Assembly: GCA_900547995.1 (NCBI GenBank)
Contig: URIY01000010.1
Location: 1-40,251 of the forward strand
From: an uncultured Mycoplasmatota bacterium
Lineage (GTDB): Bacteria; Bacillota_I; Bacilli_A; RF39; UBA660
DNA: 40,251 nt
Reading direction: 5' to 3'
Both the position numbers and the translations under genes were made by a program. Below, one piece after another: positions 7,925-16,706 of this stretch (the first letter of the stretch is position 1; the number at the start of each line of letters is the position of its first letter). The notes under the pieces were generated by a model. The model saw nothing but the letters and a program-made list of their open reading frames with translations. It was not told where the DNA came from and made no database searches.

Positions 7925-9252
7925 TATTTGATTTTTCTTTATACGATATTTATTGTTCTTTAGATTACTTTAATTCATACAAGGAAGAAATCGAATTACT
8001 GATTTGGAATAACACTAAAAATAAATATTGAAGAGACACTTCTAAAACATATTACGATTGTACTAATTATTATTTTGAAATAAAATATAACGATGAAGAT
8101 TTGGTAGATGAAAATGGAAACATAATAGAAAAAGGATACAGAAAAAGAGGACCCGAAAAAAATCACAGGCCTGACCATATTATTGAAATGGGATTATTAA
8201 TGGATGGTTCAGGTTTACTTTTGGCTTATAATTTATTTTCTAGTAATGAGTCAGAAAAAAATTCTTTAGTTCCGGAAATGAACAGATTTAACTTTGATAG
8301 AACATTTGTAGTTGCTGATAGAGGTTTAAATTGTTCTGATAATATAATCAAAATTGCCGGCACTCCCATTGATTCAAGTTTAAAAAAGAATGGTTATGTT
8401 TACGGGCAATCTGTTAGAGGTGCTGATCAGGAATTTAAAAATTGGGTTTTAAAGCAAGATTATATTACCGATTATATAGAAGAAAATGATGAAAAATTAA
8501 ATTTATTCATAAATCAAGAATTTATCCTAAAACTATGTATATAACAAGAAACGATAAAGATAAAACTAAAAATGGTAACGATAAAAAAAATTATTGTAGA
8601 CCAAAAACAATTAGTTTATTATTCTCAAAAATCTGCCGACAAACAAAAGCATGATAGGAATATGATGATAGAAAATGCTAAAGACTTAATTAAAAATCCA
8701 GGAAGATATACAAAGGCAACTTCATATGGCGCAGCTAATTATGTTCAAAATTTAAAATTTCTAAAATCAACTGGTGAAATAGCTGATACTACTAATCTTT
8801 CATTAAATAAAGATAAAATTAAAGAAGAAGAACTTCTAGATGGTTACTATTCAATTGTTACTTTTGAGGAAAATTTAAGTGACTTTGAAATAAGAAAAAT
8901 CTATCGTGGTTTAGCTAAAATTGAAGATACATTCAAAATAACTAAAACTAATTTTGAAACTAGACCAGTCTATGTATGGACAAAAAATCACATTGAATCA
9001 CATTTTTTAACTTGCTTTGTGTCGTTAGTTATAACTAGGTTATTAGAACAAAAATTAGGAAAAAATATTCAATTGCTAGCATAATAAATCCATTAAAAAA
9101 CTATACAAGTACAAATATTGAACACGATATTTACATACAAGACTTTTATAATGAAATTATCAACGATATCAATAATCTATATCAATTTAATTTAGATAAG
9201 AAATACCTATCTTTATCACAAATAAAAAAAAATTTTAGACAATTAAAAATAT
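7925..9252 (+). pseudogene. Decayed IS1634-family transposase
   Basis: Fragments of one DDE transposase lie in three frames. From about 8031: TYYDCTNYYFEI, RKRGPEKNHRPDHIIEMGLL, AYNLFSSNESEKNSLVPEMN and VVADRGLNCSDN, the catalytic core of IS1634-type enzymes. From 8572: a second frame with YDGYY-like LLDGYYSIVTFE, YRGLAKIEDTFKITK and RPVYVWTKNHIESHFLTCF, the region of the last acidic residue. From about 9080: a third frame to about 9252 with YTSTNIEHDIY and LDKKYLSLSQIKK, the normal C-terminus. There are at least two frameshifts, and an N-terminus I cannot trace (7925-8030 is AT-rich with no clear similarity). The element is inactive. Confidence 0.85.
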
Positions 9253-9273
9253 TAATTCATTTCACAACAAACT

Positions 9274-9306
9274 AAAAACAAAGTAAAATAACTACTTTGT
9301 TTTTTC
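9274..9306. terminator. Bidirectional terminator after the lipoprotein gene
   Basis: A 9-bp stem (9277-9285 with 9293-9301, arm AACAAAGTA) with 7-nt loop has A runs before it and T runs after it, so it can work from either side. It ends the lipoprotein gene and closes off the IS1634 remnant. Confidence 0.75.
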
Positions 9307-9312
9307 ATAATA

Positions 9313-9726
9313 TTACTTACAAATAGCTTCTCCACTATCTGGTATTTCACAATTATATCCATCTATAACAATACCTTTAAATTCAATTGCTCCATCTTCA
9401 TTAATAGTTATTGTACCACTTGTTGGACTATTGCCATATAGATCTAAAGTTTCATTTTCAGTTGAACAGCCGTATTCATTACAAGTAAATACCATTTTGC
9501 CAAATGATCCATTTTCTAACAATAAACTAAAATAATAAGTTTTAACGGTATTTCTTACACCTTCTGCAGTTCTTGCAGCTGTATTTTTTTTGGCTATTTC
9601 AATCTCATCTAGTACTTTTTGTGTTTCATCAATAACATTAGGTGTTTTTTCTTTCTTTTTACCACATCCAGTAAATAAACTAATACATAATATCAAACAA
9701 ACAATTCCTATAAAATTCTTTTTCAC
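9313..9726 (-). CDS. Small lipoprotein, unknown function
   Basis: 137 aa from a GTG start at 9726. This start is chosen because GGAGG lies 8 bases upstream and the result is a textbook lipoprotein signal (VKKNFIGIVCLILCISLFTGC, lipobox LFTGC with Cys21). The two in-frame upstream starts would place the ribosome site inside the gene. After the lipobox comes a charged KKKEKT spacer, an Ala-rich helix (about 40-60) and a beta-rich region with two cysteine pairs (TCNEYGCSTEN and YNCEIPDSGEAICK). It is anchored on the outer face of the membrane. The helix plus small beta domain recalls pilin-like or PepSY-like secreted proteins, but no family is recognised. It has its own strong promoter. Confidence 0.75.
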   Translation of the reverse strand: MKKNFIGIVCLILCISLFTGCGKKKEKTPNVIDETQKVLDEIEIAKKNTAARTAEGVRNTVKTYYFSLLLENGSFGKMVFTCNEYGCSTENETLDLYGNSPTSGTITINEDGAIEFKGIVIDGYNCEIPDSGEAICK

Positions 9727-9747
9727 TATATCTTCCTCCATATGACT

Positions 9748-9776
9748 AATATACCCTATCTTATTTAATTTGTCAA
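9748..9776 (-). promoter_or_regulatory. Strong sigma-A promoter of the lipoprotein gene
   Basis: A consensus TTGACA (9771-9776), 17-bp spacer and TATATT (9748-9753) on the minus strand lie about 20 bp ahead of the GTG start. Confidence 0.75.
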
Positions 9777-9787
9777 TTTGATATATC

Positions 9788-11956
9788 TTATTCTTTCTCA
9801 TCTAAATATTCATATCTAACATAATTAATTCCCATATCAAAATACTTAAATTTATCCTTTTTATCTCTTATATTATAATTAAATATAGTCATTATATCAT
9901 TATTTATTAAAATTGGCATTCTATTTTTATATTTATCCATCAAAAAATAATGATTATGATTATCCAAATTTTTCAAAATATTATACTTAGAAATCATCAT
10001 TTCTTCCCTACCATAAACAATTAACTCAAGATTAGGATTTTTTTGATATCTTTTAATATAAGCATCAATTAATTCTTTTATTTCTTCATCATTTAATTCT
10101 TGTGATAATGTAACACGATTTACACCTATACTATGAAGAAAAGCAACAGTATATGAATTAACCACATTAAAAGAAAAATCTGTATAACAATCTTTAATAA
10201 TTGAACCTATCTCACCTACTAAAACGGGGGTATCATATTTTCTATTTTCATTTTGTATTCTACTTAGTTTTAATACTTTTCTATCATCATTTATCCCATT
10301 ATATAAATAATCTGGTAAATACAATTCATTAAATTTTTTACTTTTTATTTTACTATACATATCCTTATTTCTAATTAAGATATTTTCCTTATTTACAGTA
10401 TTAAAATTTGGTAAATCTATATTATAAGAACATTTTTTATACTCTATATTATATAATCTTTTTTGATCTAATAATTCTATTGCTCCCCTTCTTATTTCAT
10501 TTAATTTAGATAATGGAACAAACGACTTATTATCAGTATATATTTCTAAATTTCTAAAAGTATATATAGTATCATTAATTTTTTTTATTTGTTTTTCAAT
10601 ATCTTCTTTCATAAGTGGTTTATTAGTTGCTAGTTGTGGTTTTTCATCACTTATAAAAGTAACTTCATTTTTTCCATCATTTAAAGTTATTTTCATAAAT
10701 TCATCTTGCTTTACTATAACTTTTCCATTGATACTTACCTTTCTTGTCCTTTTATTTATTAAATTATTAAGTTTATCCATTTGTTCCTTATCCGTTGTTT
10801 TAATAACAGTTGCGCCATTATCACAATTAATATTTCCTTTTATTTCAATAACATCATTTTCTTTGGCACTTATTACTTTCTGTTTATTTATATACATTTG
10901 ACTAATTATCAATCCATCATCTTCTACCTTATTTAGAAACCTTATTCCATCACCATTTATTAATTTATTATTTAATTTGATATAAATACTATTTTTATCT
11001 TTTTTTATAACTTTTCCTATTTTAATTCCTAAATGATTTGGTCGATATGTATTCATTATATTTTTATCATTAAATAAGTAGCCTTTAGTAAATCTACGGT
11101 TATATATCTTCTTTAATTCTAGAATATCATCTTCTGTAATTCTTGTTTCTTTATATTTTAAATAATTATCTATAGCCTTACGATATATGCTTACAACTAA
11201 ATAAACATATTCTGCTCTCTTCATTCTTCCTTCTATTTTGAAACTGTCTATTCCAAGCTCAATAAGTTTTCCTATATCTTCAAGGGTATTTAAATCTCTT
11301 GTACTAAGTAAATAACTGTCTTCATTATATTTTTTTCCATTATCATCTATTAGATTATACTGTTGCCTACATGTTCCTGCACATTTACCTCTGTTGCCAC
11401 TTCTACCACCAATTAAACTACTTATTAAACATTGACCTGAATAAGACACGCATAATGCACCATGAACAAATACTTCAAGTTCAATCGATGTATGCTTTTT
11501 TATTTCCTTTAATATTTCATATGAAGTTTCGCGTGCCATAACAACTCTTTTAGCACCCCATTTTTGTAAATTTAAGACACCATTTAAATTATGGATATGC
11601 ATTTGAGTTGAAGCATGTAACTCCAAATTAGGATATACTTTTCTTACTAAGTCAAACATTCCCAAATCTTGAATAATAATTGCGTCTACATTATTTCTAT
11701 GAAGAAAATCAATATAATTTAAAAATAAATCTACTTCCTTTTCATAAACAATTGTATTAACAGTAATGTATACTTTTACTCCATATAAATGTGCATAATT
11801 GATACATTTGATTATTTCATCATCAGAAAAATTATTAGCAAAAGCCCTTGCCCCAAAAGTATAACCACCTATATATATTGCATCTGCTCCTGCCTCAATA
11901 GCCGCTAAAAAAGCATCCATATTTCCCGCAGGTGCAAGCAATTCTGGTTTCTTCAT
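9788..11956 (-). CDS. U32 peptidase-family protein, probable RlhA-like rRNA hydroxylation factor
   Basis: 722 aa from ATG 11956, preceded by GGGTGA; a GTG three codons up is possible. The N-terminal TIM-barrel-like U32 domain shows PELLAPAGNMDAFLAAIEAG, DAIYIGG and VDAIIIQDLG. The family signature HGALCVSYSGQCLISSLIGG follows near residue 168, with GNRGKCAGTCRQQY after it; these Cys residues probably hold an Fe-S cluster. The long C-terminal half fits the DUF3656-type extension of E. coli RlhA (YdcP), which is needed for 5-hydroxycytidine in 23S rRNA. Other U32 members make tRNA hydroxyuridine (TrhP). Despite the family name it is unlikely to be a protease. It stands alone between two terminator/promoter pairs. 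Confidence 0.85.
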   Translation of the reverse strand: MKKPELLAPAGNMDAFLAAIEAGADAIYIGGYTFGARAFANNFSDDEIIKCINYAHLYGVKVYITVNTIVYEKEVDLFLNYIDFLHRNNVDAIIIQDLGMFDLVRKVYPNLELHASTQMHIHNLNGVLNLQKWGAKRVVMARETSYEILKEIKKHTSIELEVFVHGALCVSYSGQCLISSLIGGRSGNRGKCAGTCRQQYNLIDDNGKKYNEDSYLLSTRDLNTLEDIGKLIELGIDSFKIEGRMKRAEYVYLVVSIYRKAIDNYLKYKETRITEDDILELKKIYNRRFTKGYLFNDKNIMNTYRPNHLGIKIGKVIKKDKNSIYIKLNNKLINGDGIRFLNKVEDDGLIISQMYINKQKVISAKENDVIEIKGNINCDNGATVIKTTDKEQMDKLNNLINKRTRKVSINGKVIVKQDEFMKITLNDGKNEVTFISDEKPQLATNKPLMKEDIEKQIKKINDTIYTFRNLEIYTDNKSFVPLSKLNEIRRGAIELLDQKRLYNIEYKKCSYNIDLPNFNTVNKENILIRNKDMYSKIKSKKFNELYLPDYLYNGINDDRKVLKLSRIQNENRKYDTPVLVGEIGSIIKDCYTDFSFNVVNSYTVAFLHSIGVNRVTLSQELNDEEIKELIDAYIKRYQKNPNLELIVYGREEMMISKYNILKNLDNHNHYFLMDKYKNRMPILINNDIMTIFNYNIRDKKDKFKYFDMGINYVRYEYLDEKE

Positions 11957-11989
11957 AAGTATCACCCAAATAAAATATTATCATAAATC

Positions 11990-12014
11990 ATAATAAAAAG
12001 GAACTTAAAGTTCC
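11990..12014 (-). terminator. Terminator of the YlxY-like gene
   Basis: The palindrome GGAACTTAAAGTTCC (12000-12014) is followed on the minus strand by CTTTTTATTA. Confidence 0.75.
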
Positions 12015-12020
12015 CATTTT

Positions 12021-12872
12021 CTATCTTTCTTCACTAAGAAGTTTTGGTAGACTTACGATAGAATACCCTTTGGAATTAATATAATTAATAATAACGGGCA
12101 ACTCTTGTTCTAAAGAGTTATTCATATCAAAAGAAATAATAGAACCATTAGTTATTTTTTCTTTAATATTTTTCATATAATTGTCTTTTATTATAATATT
12201 AGGTTTTATAGTATAATTTTTATTTAACGAACACACTTTTAAACTATCCTCATTTTCTTTCTCCGCATAACAATAACCAATCTTTTGTTTACCTATTCTT
12301 TTAATTATGGTATCCATCCAAACAAAAGCACCATCTTGATAATCTAAATTATAACTAAGATTTCCTATAATATGATTCTTTTCTATTAAAGATTCAATCA
12401 TGCTATTATTGTTTTCAAACCAATATCCATCAACAAAAAAGTTAATTGATATATTCTTATTTTCCACTATCTTTAATATATTATCAATATTATCATCACC
12501 ATTTACAAGTAAAATAATACTTACCTCTTTTTTATTACTATTACCACTTATAATATATTTATCATAATTATCTTTCAATTTATTCTTAGGTTCAATTTGT
12601 ATAAATTTAAGCAAATTATCACTAAACTTACCATATTTTTTCATTTCTTTATAACTTTCTTTATTATTTACTTTTATACCATTAATTCCAGGTATAAAAG
12701 TATTTTCATTTATAACACCATCAATTGGCGCTATTTCATAATTACTAGAAGAATCATTTATTGTCATCATCAAATCATCTTTTTGAACTACTAAGTTAGC
12801 CGCTTTTTCTGTATAAACAAAGCTTATACATATTAACATGCAAAAACCAATAGTGCTTAAAATTCTTTTCAT
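12021..12872 (-). CDS. YlxY-type polysaccharide deacetylase-like protein, probably inactive
   Basis: 283 aa with an N-terminal signal peptide (about 1-25). The N-terminal part (YEIAPIDGVINENTFIPGIN, NNKESYKEMKKYGKF) resembles B. subtilis YlxY, a sporulation-lineage NodB-like protein. The NodB-like domain follows (ISINFFVDGYWFENN). The catalytic marks are gone: the Asp-Asp motif reads ILLVNGDDN out of context, and the normal HEIGNH-x3-H motif is HIIGNLSYNLDY, with both zinc-binding His lost. I infer a non-catalytic surface protein or glycan binder. The start has AGGTGAT. It is divergent from a coat-like gene with a sigma-K-like promoter, which fits a spore envelope role. Confidence 0.75.
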   Translation of the reverse strand: MKRILSTIGFCMLICISFVYTEKAANLVVQKDDLMMTINDSSSNYEIAPIDGVINENTFIPGINGIKVNNKESYKEMKKYGKFSDNLLKFIQIEPKNKLKDNYDKYIISGNSNKKEVSIILLVNGDDNIDNILKIVENKNISINFFVDGYWFENNNSMIESLIEKNHIIGNLSYNLDYQDGAFVWMDTIIKRIGKQKIGYCYAEKENEDSLKVCSLNKNYTIKPNIIIKDNYMKNIKEKITNGSIISFDMNNSLEQELPVIINYINSKGYSIVSLPKLLSEER

Positions 12873-12938
12873 TAAATCACCTAGTAAAGTATATGATAAA
12901 TTTATATAACTTTTCTAAAAATTTTATAGGTTATAATC

Positions 12939-12965
12939 ACAATCATAAATAGTATACATAAAATA
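12939..12965 (+). promoter_or_regulatory. Candidate sigma-K promoter
   Basis: AC (12939-12940), a 16-bp gap and CATAAAATA (12957-12965) match the late mother-cell pattern AC ... CATAnnnTA. The predicted start falls just before the GAAAGGGG ribosome site. Such short motifs arise easily by chance in AT-rich DNA. Confidence 0.4.
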
Positions 12966-12985
12966 TTTATGAAAGGGGTTTTTAT

Positions 12986-13210
12986 ATGAATCAAAATTAT
13001 TTATATCAAAATTTTAAGCCTATAAATAATTATCCAAACAACTATGGATATAATTCAAATAATGGTGATAGATTTGTTGCTGGAGGTTTCCTTGGGCCAT
13101 TTATTTTAGGTGGTATTACAGGTGGATTACTTGCTCCTGCTTTCTATCCACAACCAAGACCTTATTATAATAATTATTACTATTATCCTTATTACCCAAG
13201 GTATTATTAA
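12986..13210 (+). CDS. Coat-like Asn/Tyr/Pro-rich small protein
   Basis: 74 aa. A Gln/Asn/Tyr-rich start (MNQNYLYQNFKPINNYPNN) leads to a Gly-rich hydrophobic middle (FVAGGFLGPFILGGITGGLL, residues 30-49) and a Tyr/Pro-rich tail (YYNNYYYYPYYPRYY). This composition is typical of spore coat and crust small proteins of Firmicutes, which are cross-linked through Tyr. No exact family name is claimed. AAAGGGG precedes the ATG. It ends at a perfect palindromic terminator shared with rny and is divergent from the YlxY-like gene. Confidence 0.75.
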   Translation: MNQNYLYQNFKPINNYPNNYGYNSNNGDRFVAGGFLGPFILGGITGGLLAPAFYPQPRPYYNNYYYYPYYPRYY

Positions 13211-13212
13211 AA

Positions 13213-13239
13213 AAATTTGACAATTGTCAAATTTTTATT
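13213..13239. terminator. Bidirectional terminator between the coat-like gene and rny
   Basis: A perfect 22-nt palindrome (13213-13234, centre CAATTG) has A residues before it and T residues after it. It serves both converging genes. Confidence 0.8.
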
Positions 13240-14788
13240 TTGCTTCTTCAGTAGCTCTTACCTCACGAATAACAGTAACTTTAATAGTACCAGGATATTG
13301 AAGTTGTTCTTCAATTTTATTTTTAATATCTCTAGCAATTTTGTGACTTTCTAAGTCATTTACTTCTTCTGGTTTAACAATAACACGAAGTTCACGTCCT
13401 GCTTGAACAGCAAATGTTTTATCAACACCCTCAATATCATTACCAATTGCTTCTAATTCTTGAAGTCTCTTAATATAGTTTTCCACAGAATCATTACGTG
13501 CCCCTGGTCTTGATGCAGAAAGTGCATCAGCGATAGCCACAAGTTCAGCAATGATAGATGTTGCAGGAACATCACCATGATGTGATTCAATGGCATTAAC
13601 AACAATATCATTTTCTTTATATTTCTTAGCTAAATCACGACCAAGCTCTACATGTGAACCTTCAACTTCATGATCAATAGCCTTACCTATATCATGTAAA
13701 AGTCCCGCTCTCTTGGCAATAGTCGCATTTTCTCCTATTTCAGCAGCAAGTATACCTGCTAAATGAGCAACCTCTATTGAATGTGTTAAAGCATTTTGAC
13801 CAAAACTTGTCCTAAAGTATAATCTACCAACAAGTTCTACTAACTCTGGATCCATTTTTGTTATTCCAAGTTCAAATAATGCCGATTCACCATGCTCAAT
13901 TATTTTTTCTTTCATATCTTTAGATACTTTATCATATATTTCTTCAATTCTTGTAGGATGAATTCTTCCATCTTTAATAAGAGTTTCAATTGTCACTCTA
14001 GCTATCTCTCTACGTAGAGGATCAAAACTAGATAAAACAATGGCTTCTGGTGTATCATCAATAATTAAATCAACGCCAGTAACAGCCTCAATAGTACGAA
14101 TATTTCGACCCTCTCGTCCTATTATTCTACCCTTCATATCATCATTAGGTAAAGTCACAACAGTAACTGTTTGTTCACCAGCAACATCTCCTGCATACTT
14201 TTGCATAGATGAAACAAGTAAACTTTTGGCTTTTTTATCTGCCTCAAGTTTAGCTTCCATTTCTTTTTCCTTTATATAACTAGCAACTTCTAGTTTCATC
14301 ATATCTTCAACTTTTTGCATCACTAATTCTTTAGCTTCATCTTTAGTAAAACCAGCAATTTTTTCTAATAAATCTAATTGTTCTTTTCTTAAATATTCCA
14401 CCTTACTTTGTTCTTCTTGGACCTCTTTTTGTTTATTATTCAAAATATTTTCTTTTTCTTCAAGGGCTATTTCTCTATTTTGTAACATTTGATCTCTACG
14501 ATCCATGCTACTTTCACGACTAAGAAGTCTCTCTTCAGATTCTTTTAATTCACTTTTCTTTTCTTTTATTTCTCTTTCAGCTTCATTTTTTAATTTATAA
14601 GTTTCTTCTTTTGCTTCTAAAATGTAATCCCTTTTAATTTTTTCAACACCTGTTTTAGCATCTTCAAGCATTTTTTCTATTTTTTTAGATGCATGTGTTC
14701 CTCTAATATAATTAATAATAAATACGGCAACTATGCCAACAAAAAAGCCAATTAACACTAGCAAAATGGAGATTATCATATCATTCAT
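13235..14788 (-). CDS. rny: Ribonuclease Y
   Basis: 517 aa from ATG 14788. An ATG four codons up overlaps the GGAGGA ribosome site and is rejected. The order is: N-terminal membrane anchor (about 3-24); long charged coiled coil (about 30-190, EEKENILNNKQKEVQEEQSK); KH domain with GRIIGREGRNIRTIEAVTGV; HD domain with HDIGKAIDHEVEGSH, the metal-binding His-Asp. This endoribonuclease starts bulk mRNA decay at the membrane. It follows recA as in B. subtilis but has its own promoter and is separated from recA by a terminator; ymdB and spoVS do not follow it here. Confidence 0.97.
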   Translation of the reverse strand: MNDMIISILLVLIGFFVGIVAVFIINYIRGTHASKKIEKMLEDAKTGVEKIKRDYILEAKEETYKLKNEAEREIKEKKSELKESEERLLSRESSMDRRDQMLQNREIALEEKENILNNKQKEVQEEQSKVEYLRKEQLDLLEKIAGFTKDEAKELVMQKVEDMMKLEVASYIKEKEMEAKLEADKKAKSLLVSSMQKYAGDVAGEQTVTVVTLPNDDMKGRIIGREGRNIRTIEAVTGVDLIIDDTPEAIVLSSFDPLRREIARVTIETLIKDGRIHPTRIEEIYDKVSKDMKEKIIEHGESALFELGITKMDPELVELVGRLYFRTSFGQNALTHSIEVAHLAGILAAEIGENATIAKRAGLLHDIGKAIDHEVEGSHVELGRDLAKKYKENDIVVNAIESHHGDVPATSIIAELVAIADALSASRPGARNDSVENYIKRLQELEAIGNDIEGVDKTFAVQAGRELRVIVKPEEVNDLESHKIARDIKNKIEEQLQYPGTIKVTVIREVRATEEAK

Positions 14789-14843
14789 ATTATCCTCCAT
14801 TCTTATATAGAAAAATCAAATTTTTAATATTCCATATATTTCT

Positions 14844-14872
14844 ATTTTAATGTTTAATTGAACATAAGTCAA
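14844..14872 (-). promoter_or_regulatory. rny promoter
   Basis: TTGACT (14867-14872), 17-bp spacer, TAAAAT (14844-14849) on the minus strand, about 55 bp ahead of rny. Confidence 0.65.
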
Positions 14873-14885
14873 GTATGGTTTTCAA

Positions 14886-14912
14886 TCAAAAAAGATTAAT
14901 CATATGATTAAC
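14886..14912 (-). terminator. recA terminator
   Basis: A perfect 16-nt palindrome (TTAATCATATGATTAA, 14896-14911) is followed on the minus strand by CTTTTTT. It lies just after the recA stop. Confidence 0.8.
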
Positions 14913-14913
14913 C

Positions 14914-15945
14914 CTATTCTGATTCTTTTTTAGATTCGGTTTCAATTTTTTTACCACCAATTTGATAATAGTCACGGACCTTTTGTTCAAGTTCTTCTTT
15001 TAATTTAACATTTTTCTTTAAAAGTTCCTTAACGTTTTCTTTACCTTGCCCAAGTTTTTCTCCATTATATGAATACCAAGATCCACCTTTTTCAATAATA
15101 CCAATTTCACTCGCAAGATCAACAATTTCACCTTCTAAAGAAACGCCTTCTCCGTACATAATATCAACAACACAATTTTTAAATGGTGGAGCCATTTTAT
15201 TTTTAACTACCTTAATTGAAGTTTTATTTCCTATAATATCTGTTCCAAGTTTAATTTGTTCAGATCGTCTAATATCTAATCTAACTGACGCATAGAACTT
15301 TAATGCCCTTCCACCTGGTGTTGTTTCAGGGTTTCCAAACATAACCCCAACCTTTTCGCGAAGTTGATTAATAAATATAGCAATTGTATTTGTTTTACTA
15401 ATAACACCAGATAATTTTCTTAAAGCCTGACTCATTAAACGTGCTTGTAAACCAACATGTGAATCACCCATTTCACCTTCTATTTCGGCCTGTGGTACAA
15501 GTGCAGCAACAGAATCTATAACTATAACACTTATTGCACCACTTCTAACTAGTGCTTCACAAATTTCTAAAGCCTGCTCACCATTATCAGGTTGGGATAA
15601 TAACAACTCATTAATATTAACACCAAGCTTAGCTGCATACTGAGGATCTAAAGAATGTTCCGCATCAATAAATGCTGCTCTTCCACCTTTCTTTTGTGCC
15701 TCTGCAATTGCATGCAACGCAAAAGTTGTTTTACCGCTTGATTCTGGTCCAAATATTTCAACAATTCTTCCCTTAGGATAACCACCAATACCAAGACATA
15801 TATCTAATGCTAGAGAACCACTTGATATAACATCAATTTCTCTATGCTCATTATCACCTAATTTCATTACTGCACCCTTGCCAAATTGTTTTTCAATATC
15901 AGCAAGAACCTGAGTTAATGTTGTATCTGTAGATGTTTTAACCAT
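14914..15945 (-). CDS. recA: Recombinase RecA
   Basis: 343 aa from ATG 15945 (AGGAGG 8 bases up); the 12 extra in-frame codons upstream are not used. Walker A is GPESSGKTT, and loop regions include NQLREKVGVMFGNPETTPGG. The C-terminus is acidic and charged (ETESKKESE). RecA forms filaments on single-stranded DNA, drives strand exchange and activates LexA cleavage. A consensus promoter and an SOS box lie upstream. It sits between pgsA and rny; the cinA gene usual at this spot in Bacillus is absent. Confidence 0.98.
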   Translation of the reverse strand: MVKTSTDTTLTQVLADIEKQFGKGAVMKLGDNEHREIDVISSGSLALDICLGIGGYPKGRIVEIFGPESSGKTTFALHAIAEAQKKGGRAAFIDAEHSLDPQYAAKLGVNINELLLSQPDNGEQALEICEALVRSGAISVIVIDSVAALVPQAEIEGEMGDSHVGLQARLMSQALRKLSGVISKTNTIAIFINQLREKVGVMFGNPETTPGGRALKFYASVRLDIRRSEQIKLGTDIIGNKTSIKVVKNKMAPPFKNCVVDIMYGEGVSLEGEIVDLASEIGIIEKGGSWYSYNGEKLGQGKENVKELLKKNVKLKEELEQKVRDYYQIGGKKIETESKKESE

Positions 15946-15969
15946 TATATTTCCTCCTCTTACATTATC

Positions 15970-15998
15970 ATTGTATAACATTTATAATTAATTGTCAA
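15970..15998 (-). promoter_or_regulatory. recA promoter
   Basis: Consensus TTGACA (15993-15998), 17-bp spacer, TACAAT (15970-15975) on the minus strand. Confidence 0.8.
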
Positions 15999-16007
15999 TA
16001 CCAAAAA

Positions 16008-16021
16008 CGAACATTTGTTTG
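16008..16021. promoter_or_regulatory. LexA/DinR SOS box of recA
   Basis: CGAACATTTGTTTG matches the Bacillus-type SOS box CGAACATATGTTCG at 12 of 14 positions. It sits 9 bp upstream of the recA -35, similar to its upstream placement in B. subtilis recA. It implies that a LexA of the Gram-positive type exists elsewhere in the genome. Confidence 0.75.
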
Positions 16022-16042
16022 TTAAAATCTGTTAATTATTTT

Positions 16043-16073
16043 TGACAGAAAAAAACAAAAATCTAGACAGATT
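16043..16073 (-). terminator. Weak terminator after pgsA
   Basis: A 5-bp stem (AATCT/AGATT, 16060-16064 with 16069-16073) overlaps the pgsA stop and is followed on the minus strand by TTTTTGTTTTTTT. The stem is short, so termination may be partial. Confidence 0.45.
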
Positions 16074-16698
16074 CTACATTTTTGTTTTCATTTTCATTCA
16101 GATTTGGCAAATCTGTATTTTTCTTTTTTACAATATTATAATATTGAATTCCAGATATTACTGATAATACTGTAGCCACTATAAGTAAAAATTCTGATAT
16201 TTTTAAATTAATTAATTCAAATGGCATATTATAAAATAATGTAAGAATAGTACCAAGCATCAAACATACTGTTTTAGCCTTTCCAAGTTTTATTGCTCCA
16301 ATTACTTTGCCATGACTACTTGCTTCCATTTTAAGAGCATTAACTATACTATCTCTCATAACTAATAAAACAGGAATAATAGGATGAATAAATCCTGTTG
16401 CCGCCAAAATAATTAAGACAGGATTTACAAGTATTTTATCGGCAATAGCATCAAGCATTTTTCCTAAATCTGTAACGCACTTTTTCTTTCTTGCTAAATA
16501 GCCATCTAATAAATCTGTAAGTGAAGCAAATACAAACAAAAGACCAGCAATTATATATTTTAAATCTATAACAATAAGTTCATTAACAAATAACTTTGGA
16601 AGTGGCATTCCAATCGCATCAAATGGTATTAATAAAATAATAACAATTAATATTGACATAACTATTCTAGAAATAGTTAATTTATTAGGTATATTCAT
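16063..16698 (-). CDS. pgsA: CDP-diacylglycerol-glycerol-3-phosphate 3-phosphatidyltransferase
   Basis: 211 aa integral membrane enzyme making phosphatidylglycerolphosphate from CDP-diacylglycerol and glycerol-3-phosphate. The CDP-alcohol phosphotransferase signature is complete: DGYLARKKKCVTDLGKMLD then AIADK, i.e. DGxxAR-x8-G-x3-D-x3-D. About five or six membrane helices are visible. AGGAGG lies 4 bases before ATG and overlaps the stop of rodZ (gap 8 bp), so the two are co-transcribed. The C-terminal tail is Asn/Glu-rich and dispensable-looking. Confidence 0.95.
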   Translation of the reverse strand: MNIPNKLTISRIVMSILIVIILLIPFDAIGMPLPKLFVNELIVIDLKYIIAGLLFVFASLTDLLDGYLARKKKCVTDLGKMLDAIADKILVNPVLIILAATGFIHPIIPVLLVMRDSIVNALKMEASSHGKVIGAIKLGKAKTVCLMLGTILTLFYNMPFELINLKISEFLLIVATVLSVISGIQYYNIVKKKNTDLPNLNENENKNVESV

Positions 16699-16706
16699 AA
16701 AGCCTC

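Noticed and set aside
5125..9252. Reading the transposase fragments as intact genes or TGA as tryptophan
   Set aside because: TGG is used for Trp throughout and TGA ends several intact genes. The breaks are frameshifts and missing N-termini, not recoding.
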